A stretch of DNA of 64,000 bases from Syntrophaceticus sp050949745 (GTDB lineage: Bacteria > Bacillota > DSM-12270 > Thermacetogeniales > Thermacetogeniaceae), in NCBI GenBank assembly GCA_050949745.1, contig JBMNGF010000010.1, positions 124,001 through 188,000 on the forward strand, given 5' to 3'. Below, piece by piece: positions 53,779 through 61,107 of the stretch. The notes under the pieces are model-generated. The model was not told where the DNA came from. It ran no database searches and saw only the letters and a program-made list of their open reading frames with translations. The first letter of the stretch is position 1, and every line of letters begins with the position of its first letter. The position numbers were made by a program, and so were the translations under genes.

Positions 53779-53984
53779 TCTCTCCTCCCTCATTTTACGC
53801 AATGCTTTACCCACAAACAAAATATATAAACCAGAGATCAGCTGTCAGATACTATAAGCATTACCTTTATATAGAATCTGAAACATCCCCCTGAGTTCGC
53901 CAGTATTTATATCTTTTAGCTGGTATCGTCACATAATGTCACAGTACATCCAAACCCTTCCCAATATCTCTCTTTTCGACGACC
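53779..53984. other. upstream region of M23 gene, nothing recognised
   Basis: About 200 bases that should hold the M23 gene promoter; no repeat copy, no RNA motif and no convincing frame seen. Confidence 0.4.
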
Positions 53985-54183
53985 AACCAAAAAACAGAGG
54001 TCAGAAACCAGATGTCGGAAGTCTAAAGTGTCCCAGAAACTGCATCAGCAGCTCGTTTTCAGGCAAAAGATAATTTACGTGTCAAGACCCTCGTTAAGTG
54101 AGATGTGGGAAGTGGGAGGTCGGAAGTAAGAGAAGATATGTCAAGACCCCCGTCCCCATGTCACACCTAACGACCAACCGCTA
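53985..54183 (-). repeat. M-repeat M7 split by REP-like sequence R15
   Basis: Minus strand: starts with the ftsX stop in GTTTAGCGGTTGGTCGTTAG, then REP (TGTGACATGGGGACGGGG, GTCTTGACATA, 54137-54165), degraded M/REP sequence, a second REP end GGGTCTTGACACG (54078-54090) and the 3' half of M (TAAATTATCTTTTGCCTGAA to GACCTCTGTTTTTTGG). The internal 30 bp of M are replaced by REP material. Confidence 0.7.
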
Positions 54184-55065
54184 AACTCTCAGGTATTTAC
54201 GCATAGAAATACTGCTGCCAATCGCACCTAAAAGAACCCCCAGTCCCAGCAAAACACCATATATTGTTAACATATCATTGCTATCTGTTACCAGAGGCAG
54301 GAAAGTGATTGTTTGCTGCAATTTTACAGTCAGCATTCCGTATGATAAATAAAGAATTCCCACAGTCAGCAGAGCTCCTATGCCCCCTAGAATAACTCCC
54401 TCCAGAAGAAATGGCCAGCGCACAAACCAGTCTGTGGCTCCTACATATTTCATTATATTGATCTCCTTGCGCCTGGCAAAGAATGTCAATCGAGTTGTGG
54501 TAGCGATTAGGAAAATGGCACTGACTGCCAAAAACACGATTAAAATCAGACCAATAATGCGCACCCAGTTGGTCAGTGCAAAAAGTTTTTCTACCAAACC
54601 CTGTTCATAGCGCACCTTTTCTACTTCGGGAAGTTTTTCGATCTCAGCCGCTGCAGTTCCCACTTCATGGGGATCTCCGGTTTTGATTTTATAGGCATTA
54701 GGAAGAAAGTTTTCCTCGCTTAGGCTGCCAAGATCGGAGCCTTCACCCATCCATCCCTCCAACAATTCCAGGCCTTCATCTGGAGAGATAAAAACCACCT
54801 CTTCAACACCTGATATTCTATTAAAAATAGGCTCCATAGAAGATGCTTCATTTTCCGATATATCGTCCTTTAAATAAACCATGATTTCGACATTTGATTC
54901 TACTGTATTCGCAATTTGATGGACATTTATCATCAGGAGCATTCCAACACCCAAAACAAACAGTGAGATAGCGGTAGTCCCTGCTGCCGCAAAATTCAGC
55001 AGACTGTTACGTTTCAGGGAACGAAAGACCTCCTGAAAAATGTAATATATTTTTCTAAGTGGCAT
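54181..55065 (-). CDS. ftsX: cell division ABC permease FtsX
   Basis: Membrane partner of FtsE that transmits ATP hydrolysis to extracellular peptidoglycan hydrolases. ATG 55065 (MPLRKIYYIFQEVFRSLKRN) overlaps the end of ftsE; an ATG at 55089 would add eight non-family residues. 294 residues: helix 1 (about 15-38), extracellular domain (VEIMVYLKDDISENEASSME to about 160), then three helices with the FtsX signature RKEINIMKYVGATDWFVRWP. Stop TAG coincides with the start of repeat M7. Confidence 0.95.
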   Translation of the reverse strand: MPLRKIYYIFQEVFRSLKRNSLLNFAAAGTTAISLFVLGVGMLLMINVHQIANTVESNVEIMVYLKDDISENEASSMEPIFNRISGVEEVVFISPDEGLELLEGWMGEGSDLGSLSEENFLPNAYKIKTGDPHEVGTAAAEIEKLPEVEKVRYEQGLVEKLFALTNWVRIIGLILIVFLAVSAIFLIATTTRLTFFARRKEINIMKYVGATDWFVRWPFLLEGVILGGIGALLTVGILYLSYGMLTVKLQQTITFLPLVTDSNDMLTIYGVLLGLGVLLGAIGSSISMRKYLRV

Positions 55066-55741
55066 TGGCGTATACACCCCGTTGCTCATCCCGTACGATT
55101 TGCCCGCAGTTCAGAGCAATAACCCGCTGACGCATGGCATCGACTATTTCTTTAGCGTGTGTTGCAATGATCACTGTAGTCCCCTTCTCGTTTATTTCCT
55201 GAAAACAATCCATTATCTCCCAGGATGTATCGATATCCAGGTTACCGGTAGGTTCATCTGCAATAATAATTGAAGGCTTATTGACCAGTGCTCGGGCGAT
55301 GGCTGTCCGCTGCTGCTCGCCACCGGAAAGCTGCGGTGGGTAGTCATCCAACCGTTTTTCTAAACCGACAAGTTTTACAACTTCCGGCACCCGGGTTTTG
55401 ATCTCTGACCGGCCTGCACCCACCACTTTCATCGCAAAGGCCACATTATCGAAAACTGTGCGATCAGGCAGTAATCGGAAATCCTGAAAAACCATACCGA
55501 TCTGACGGCGTAAACTAGGCACATCCCGTCTCTTCATCCTGACCACACTGCGTCCATTTATATAGATCTGTCCTTTGGTAGGCAGTTCCTCTCGAAAAAC
55601 CAGCTTGATCATTGTCGATTTTCCTGCTCCACTTGGTCCTACGATAAAGACAAATTCCCCTGTTTCGATCTGTAAAGATACCCCTTGGAGAGCTGTGACT
55701 CCATTAGGGTAAACCTTTGATACATTGAAAAAGCTGATCAC
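55055..55741 (-). CDS. ftsE: cell division ATP-binding protein FtsE
   Basis: ATPase of the FtsEX complex. 228 residues. Walker A GPSGAGKSTM (about 36), FQDFRLLPDRTVFDNVAFAM, signature LSGGEQQRTAIARAL (about 140), Walker B SIIIADEPTGNLD and switch ATHAKEIV. The order ftsE-ftsX-M23-ctpB-PDZ protein is conserved in Gram-positives. Overlaps ftsX by 11 bases. Confidence 0.96.
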   Translation of the reverse strand: MISFFNVSKVYPNGVTALQGVSLQIETGEFVFIVGPSGAGKSTMIKLVFREELPTKGQIYINGRSVVRMKRRDVPSLRRQIGMVFQDFRLLPDRTVFDNVAFAMKVVGAGRSEIKTRVPEVVKLVGLEKRLDDYPPQLSGGEQQRTAIARALVNKPSIIIADEPTGNLDIDTSWEIMDCFQEINEKGTTVIIATHAKEIVDAMRQRVIALNCGQIVRDEQRGVYANAT

Positions 55742-55784
55742 AATACCACCTCAAACCGAAATATTTGTAATATTACCCAAAAAG

Positions 55785-55815
55785 AAAACAACTTCCCCCT
55801 AATGGAAGTTGTTTT
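55785..55815 (-). terminator. intrinsic terminator downstream of the transketolase pair
   Basis: Twelve-bp perfect stem AAAACAACTTCC / GGAAGTTGTTTT with a 7-nt loop; on the minus strand followed by CTTTTTGGG. Confidence 0.8.
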
Positions 55816-55904
55816 CGACATTAATTATAAATTTCCTCTTTAGAAATTACAGATTATTATTTCCTTCTCTGCTTTTTGTTGGTTATTATTGGTTTATCTG
55901 GTTT

Positions 55905-56849
55905 TTATGTCTGGGAACGCTCTATTACTCGACCCACAGCAGCGACAATATTTTTTGCTGTTAGCCCGCAGACTTCCAGGAGCTGCTCTGGACTGCCTGA
56001 CTCTCCGAAGCGATCCTTTATCCCAACCCTCTCCAAAGGAACCGGATAGTTTTCACAGAGAACTTCAGCAACTGCACTCCCTAATCCCCCGTATATGGAG
56101 TGCTCTTCTGCAGTGACCACAGCACCTGTTTTCCGTGCCATTTGTATAATTGTCTCCTCATCCAGTGGCTTAATTGTAGAGAGATTCACAACAGCAACTT
56201 CAATTCCCTCACTGGCAAGCAACGATGCCGCTTCCAATGCCCTGGAAACCATAATCCCGGCAGAAAAAATCACTGCATCACTGCCATGGCGCAAGGGCAC
56301 CGCCTTACCAATTTTAAACTGATAATCCTCATCAAATATTTCCGGAAATTCAGACCGCCCTAACCTAATGTAGACAGGACCCTTCATCTTGATAGCGGCA
56401 GTCACTGCCTGGGCTGTTTCCACAGCATCTGCAGGAACAATAACCTTCATATTGGGGAGTGTCCGCATCAAAGAAATATCTTCAAATGTTTGATGGCTGG
56501 CCCCATCCTCTCCCACAGTAACCCCAGCGTGGGTAGCGATAATCTTCACATTTAACCCCGGATACGCGATAGCATTGCGCAGCTGGTCGTAAGCACGTCC
56601 GGTAGCAAAAACCGCAAAAGTACTGGCACAAGGAATTTTGCCCGCCAGAGCAAACCCAGCAGCTGTACCCATCATATTCTGTTCTGCAATACCCATATTA
56701 AAAAAACGCTCCGGATAGCTTTTGGCAAACTCATTGGTTTTTGTAGATGGAGACAGATCTGCATCTAGCACAACAAGTTCTGGGCAGCTTGCTCCTAACT
56801 CCACCAAAACCCTTCCATATGCCTCACGTGGGGAGCTCTTCTTCTGCAT
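55905..56849 (-). CDS. transketolase, C-terminal subunit
   Basis: Second half of a two-gene transketolase moving C2 units in the non-oxidative pentose phosphate pathway. ATG 56849 follows AAGGAGGAAGG; the longer frame starts before this site. 314 residues: pyrimidine-binding domain (LVVLDADLSPSTKTNEFAKS, FFNMGIAEQNMMGTAAGFAL with the catalytic Glu, THAGVTVGEDGASHQ) and C-terminal domain (VAVVNLSTIKPLDEETI, AEEHSIYGGLGSAVAEVL). Two-subunit transketolases are common in Clostridia and Archaea. Confidence 0.94.
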   Translation of the reverse strand: MQKKSSPREAYGRVLVELGASCPELVVLDADLSPSTKTNEFAKSYPERFFNMGIAEQNMMGTAAGFALAGKIPCASTFAVFATGRAYDQLRNAIAYPGLNVKIIATHAGVTVGEDGASHQTFEDISLMRTLPNMKVIVPADAVETAQAVTAAIKMKGPVYIRLGRSEFPEIFDEDYQFKIGKAVPLRHGSDAVIFSAGIMVSRALEAASLLASEGIEVAVVNLSTIKPLDEETIIQMARKTGAVVTAEEHSIYGGLGSAVAEVLCENYPVPLERVGIKDRFGESGSPEQLLEVCGLTAKNIVAAVGRVIERSQT

Positions 56850-56886
56850 GACTATTTCCTTCCTCCTTTTGACTTTCGGCTCCATA

Positions 56887-57723
56887 TCATACCTCTACTC
56901 CAATTTCGTCCAGTGCCTGTGCGGCTTGTTTTGCATCTGGTGCTTTGCCATGCCAGCCAGCTAGGTCTTCCATAAAAGAAACCCCTTTTCCTTTGACAGT
57001 TTTAGCAATGATTATTGATGGCTGACCTTTAACTCCTGCAGCCCAGTTTAAGGCATCAATTAGTTCAGGAATGTCATGCCCATCCACCTGGCGCACCGCC
57101 CAGCCAAAAGCTCGCCACTTGTCAGGAAATGGCAGAGGAGACATTACCTCTTCGATAGGGCCATCGATCTGCAGGCCATTATAGTCAAGAACTGCAGTAA
57201 GATTATCTGCCTTATAGTGGGCAGCAGCCATAGCTGCCTCCCAGACCTGGCCCTCCTCACATTCACCATCCCCCAAAAGGACATAAACACGGTAATCCCG
57301 TTGGTCCAGCTTAGCTGCCAGTGCAGTTCCCAGCCCCATCGATAATCCCTGCCCTAGGGATCCTGTGGAGGCCTCTACCCCAGGCAATTGCTCTTTGGCC
57401 GGATGTCCCTGCAGTCTCGTCCCCAACTTCCTCAGAGTCAACAACTCCTCCCTGGGAAAGAAACCCCGCTCTGCCAGTGCTGCATAAAGAAGTGGGGCAG
57501 CATGTCCTTTGCTTAAAATAAATCTGTCCCGGTCAGGCCAGTTAGGATCTTCAGGCTTCAAACGCAGCACATGAAAAAATAATGCCGTCACAATTTCCAC
57601 ACTGGAAAGACTGCCACCCGGATGACCTGATCCTGCTTCTGCCAGCATCCTGACAATATCCTTCCTGATTTGCTGAGCCTTTACTTTCAGATCCCTGATC
57701 GCCTGCTCGTTAACTTCTACCAT
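56887..57723 (-). CDS. transketolase, N-terminal (TPP-binding) subunit
   Basis: Thiamine-diphosphate-binding half of the split transketolase. 278 residues: AGSGHPGGSLSSVEIVTALF, SKGHAAPLLYAALAERGFF, LGQGLSMGLGTALAAKLD and the TPP/Mg motif LGDGECEEGQVWEAAM...LTAVLDYNGLQIDG. Followed after 37 bp by the C-terminal subunit. Confidence 0.94.
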   Translation of the reverse strand: MVEVNEQAIRDLKVKAQQIRKDIVRMLAEAGSGHPGGSLSSVEIVTALFFHVLRLKPEDPNWPDRDRFILSKGHAAPLLYAALAERGFFPREELLTLRKLGTRLQGHPAKEQLPGVEASTGSLGQGLSMGLGTALAAKLDQRDYRVYVLLGDGECEEGQVWEAAMAAAHYKADNLTAVLDYNGLQIDGPIEEVMSPLPFPDKWRAFGWAVRQVDGHDIPELIDALNWAAGVKGQPSIIIAKTVKGKGVSFMEDLAGWHGKAPDAKQAAQALDEIGVEV

Positions 57724-57739
57724 AATACTACCTCCTCAC

Positions 57740-58609
57740 CTAATACTCTTTTTCTTCGTAAACTTTAAAACCTTCCCCTAATACCTCATGTGCATCTGTA
57801 ATAAAAACAAAAGCCTTTTGATCAATACCATAGATCAAATCCTTCAGACGGCTCTCTTCTGTCTTTCCGACCACACAAATGAGCACAGGGCGTTCATCCC
57901 CTGTGAACATTCCTTTACCTTGCAATTCAGTAACCCCACGCCCTAACATCTTAATAACAGCCTGACTGATTTCCTCGGAGTGATCAGAGACTATAAATGC
58001 CGCTTTGGCAAAACTGATCCCTTCCTGTACCAGGTCAATCATCTTACTGGTAATTATTAATGACAAGAGGGCATAGAGGGCTAACTCGGCATTAAAAAAA
58101 ATTGCGGCAAGGCTGATCACAACAAAATCCGCACCCAGGAGGCCCTGGCCTACTGTAACAGGAAAATATTTATGCAGCAGCCGTGCAACTAGATCTGTTC
58201 CTCCGGAGGTACCACCGGCTCGGAGAACGATTCCTATTCCAATTCCGGAAAAAATACCCCCGTAAATGGAAGCCAGAAGAACATCACCAGTCATTACCGG
58301 AACACGATTTGCCAATAATTCTATAAACGCAGATGTGGCCAGTGCACCATAGATGCTACGGACGAAAACATGCTTTCCTAACTCCCGAAAGGATAGAATG
58401 AATAAGGGTATGTTTATAACCAGCATTGTTACCCCTACAGGAATCATCAACAGATGATATACAATCGTAGCCAGACCGCTCACTCCACCGGCCGCGATCC
58501 TACTGGGAACCAAAAAAACATCAAGAGCAAGTGCTATAACAATAGAACCCATAGTTATCCATAAATAATTTTGCAGCAGTTTTTGCTTGCGCAAAGGTTC
58601 CCACTCCAT
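57740..58609 (-). CDS. YitT-family membrane protein (YvjA-like)
   Basis: Membrane protein of unknown transport or regulatory role. 289 residues, five to six helices (about 12-180; VPSRIAAGGVSGLATIVYHL and GIVLRAGGTSGGTDLVARLL are family signatures) plus a C-terminal DUF2179 domain (about 200-285: FIVSDHSEEISQAVIKMLGR, GKTEESRLKDLI, FVFITDAHEVLGEGF). In Bacillus a YitT paralog, yvjA, follows prfB in the same order. Confidence 0.92.
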   Translation of the reverse strand: MEWEPLRKQKLLQNYLWITMGSIVIALALDVFLVPSRIAAGGVSGLATIVYHLLMIPVGVTMLVINIPLFILSFRELGKHVFVRSIYGALATSAFIELLANRVPVMTGDVLLASIYGGIFSGIGIGIVLRAGGTSGGTDLVARLLHKYFPVTVGQGLLGADFVVISLAAIFFNAELALYALLSLIITSKMIDLVQEGISFAKAAFIVSDHSEEISQAVIKMLGRGVTELQGKGMFTGDERPVLICVVGKTEESRLKDLIYGIDQKAFVFITDAHEVLGEGFKVYEEKEY

Positions 58610-58787
58610 CCAAGGACTACACTATCACCTAAAATTATTGTTACCAGAACATTTTTTTTCAACCCGTGAGCAGGCCTGTCAAATTTTCTCCTTTTTACTG
58701 TAGTATCCCTGCATATTTACAAAAGACAAAGCCCCAGGGTCATTTGTAAAAAACTCCGGGACCTTTTTTTGTGAAATAGGATTTACC

Positions 58788-59874
58788 TTATAAACGAAGA
58801 TAGGCCTCTATAAATATGTCAATCTTCCCATCCATAACAGCCTGAATATTTCCTACTTCAACAGAGGTACGATGATCCTTGACTAAGGTGTAGGGCTCAA
58901 AAACATATGAGCGAATCTGATTACCCCAGGCTATCTCCCTCTGTTCTCCTCGCAGTTTAGCCAGTTTTTCCTCTTGTTCACGCCTTTTCATATCCAGCAG
59001 CTGCGAGCGAAGCATATTCATAGCTCGCAGACGGTTGGACAACTGAGAACGCTCACTCTGACACTGCACCACCAACCCTGTAGGAAGATGTGTGATCCGT
59101 ACAGCTGAATCCGTTTTATTCACATACTGCCCTCCAGGGCCACTAGCCCTGTAAGTATCCATCTGCAGGTCATCTGGGTTGATCTCAACTTCCGTATTCT
59201 CCTTTACCTCAGGGATCACATCCACTGAAGCAAAGGAAGTATGACGCCTTCCTGATGAATCAAATGGCGAAATGCGTACCAGCCGGTGCACACCTTTTTC
59301 AGCTTTCAGATAGCCATATGCATTCCTACCTGTGACAAGAAAAGTAATGCTCTTAATTCCCGCCTCATCACCAGCAAGATAGTCAAGCACCTCTACCTTG
59401 AAACCATGCTGGACTGCCCAACGTCCATACATTCGGAAAAGCAGTTCTACCCAATCCTGAGCTTCTGTTCCTCCTGCTCCGGCATGTAGAGAAACCAGAG
59501 CATTCCTTTTATCAAGAGGGTCATTCAGTAGATTTTCCTGCTGCCACTTTTCTAAAGCAGAAGAAAGTTTAGATAAGCCATCTTTAAATTCAACAATCAG
59601 TTCCGGATCCCCGGACTCTTCACTTAATTCCAATACAACCTTAAGTTCCTCATAATCTTCATTGATTTTCCGAAAGCGTGCTATGTCATCTTTGAGCACA
59701 TTTGCCTCTTGAAGCAACTTCCTCGCTTTGTCAGGCTCTCCCCAAAAATCAGGATTTGCTGTCAGTTTCTCAATTTCCTCTAATTTATCCCCTTTGGCCT
59801 CCAGGTCAAAGTGAACCCCTCAATTCTTGCAGTTTTTGCTCCAATTCATTCAGTTCTCTCTTGTATTCATTCAA
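58788..59874 (-). CDS. prfB: peptide chain release factor 2, programmed +1 frameshift
   Basis: Terminates translation at UGA and UAA. A TTG start at 59874 after AGGGGTGG encodes LNEYKRELNELEQKLQELRG, then TCA CTT TGA (TGA at 59806-59808). Slipping +1 on CTT-T reads on as DLEAKGDKLEEIEKL and NPDFWGEP through to 58788. An AGGGGT stimulator lies just upstream of CTT TGA C, the classic autoregulatory site. RF2 tripeptide SPF in VRISPFDSSGRRHTSF and catalytic GGQ in SGPGGQYVNKTDSAVRI. About 360 residues. Part of secA-prfB synteny. Confidence 0.95.
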
Positions 59875-59887
59875 AACTAAACCACCC

Positions 59888-61075
59888 CTATTCCAATAAA
59901 TAACGGCAATGTTTCTGCATTTCAGCCTGAGTACGTGCTTGATGGTAATTTTCATCTATTATACCGCCCATACCATAACCCACTCTTACTCGAAACCCTG
60001 TCTTTAATTTAATTGCTACAGCTACCCTTTCAATCATTTTTTCAATAATAGCAGGCTGTTCAACTTTAGTTACAACAGCGTATTCATCCCCACCGATCAG
60101 AGCAACAAGATCACACTCATTTTTGCCGTTGGATCTGCCCCTAATCACGGTACGGATCAACTGTAAAATGGATACCTTTGTGTTTTGAACCTCATACTCA
60201 GTATGCATTTTTACATAACTACCGAAAGCCTGCAGGTCAAAAAGGATTACCGATTCCTTTCCTGTCAGTGATGTTCCTAAAATATCCAACCGGGGGTCAT
60301 TTTTGTCTGTAATCCCGATTACCAGGTCACGTACTACCTCATATTCTAGCCGCTGAGGTTCCAGGCCGAGACCGGCAAAGCCTTTAAACTTTCTTTCGAT
60401 AGCACACATTTGGTCAAAAATGGCAACCAACTGCGCCAGATTGCCGCCCGGCGCAGCATACTGTGCCGGATTGTAGTGAAAAATATCTAACCTGATCATA
60501 TTGCTGACATTTAGAGCATCACAGACCAGGTTCAGAGTGTGCGACCGGATCTTGACATGATGATGCATAGCTACAGCCTCAAGAACTTTTTCCGAACAAT
60601 GATACTTTTTCGCAATCTGGTAACTAACATCGATATGGGTATGTAAAGGCACTATCCACTCCGCCCAATTCATCCCCGGATAGTTGCGTAAATGAGCAGG
60701 CACCTTCCCCTTACGAACCGCAGAGAATTCAAAAAACCTGTCATCCACCTCTTTTCCTTTGCCAACATCATGGAAAATGACAGCATCAACAAGCTCCTCT
60801 CTCGTTATCTGGAAAACATCCAAAACACTATCAGAAATAGTTGCGGCTTTTTCTAACATACGGATAATGTGGTGAAACTGGTTTTCGCCGGCTGAAGTTA
60901 TTTCTAAGAGAGGCAATAGTTCCTTAACCTGATATAACCTTTCCACATAGGGAACTATCTTTGAATTAAACACTTGCAGCAGTGTTTGATAGAAATGCTC
61001 CCTACTGATAGAATGCTCTTTATCCTGACCAAAATCATGCAACTCCCCTTTGTCGTCCGTGGCCCCGTGTTCCAT
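59888..61075 (-). CDS. HD-domain protein with C-terminal degenerate GGDEF domain
   Basis: 395 residues. HD hydrolase domain at about 60-185: FHHIIRMLEKAA, AVIFHDVGKGKE (metal-binding HD), PLHTHIDVSYQIAKKY and AVAMHHHVK provide the His ligands. The GGDEF-like part (about 275-390) has ESVILFDLQAFGSY and ALIGGDEYAVV, keeping GGDEY but with altered neighbouring motifs. HD before GGDEF is the reverse of common c-di-GMP architectures. Possibly a nucleotide second-messenger enzyme or sensor. Located between secA and prfB, where Firmicutes normally have no such gene. Confidence 0.75.
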   Translation of the reverse strand: MEHGATDDKGELHDFGQDKEHSISREHFYQTLLQVFNSKIVPYVERLYQVKELLPLLEITSAGENQFHHIIRMLEKAATISDSVLDVFQITREELVDAVIFHDVGKGKEVDDRFFEFSAVRKGKVPAHLRNYPGMNWAEWIVPLHTHIDVSYQIAKKYHCSEKVLEAVAMHHHVKIRSHTLNLVCDALNVSNMIRLDIFHYNPAQYAAPGGNLAQLVAIFDQMCAIERKFKGFAGLGLEPQRLEYEVVRDLVIGITDKNDPRLDILGTSLTGKESVILFDLQAFGSYVKMHTEYEVQNTKVSILQLIRTVIRGRSNGKNECDLVALIGGDEYAVVTKVEQPAIIEKMIERVAVAIKLKTGFRVRVGYGMGGIIDENYHQARTQAEMQKHCRYLLE

Positions 61076-61107
61076 GGGCCCACCCCCTAAATATTATTAG
61101 GTCACAC

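Noticed and set aside
58730..58775. Terminator of prfB
   Set aside because: Only a 6-bp stem with a G-T pair and no proper T-run on the minus strand.
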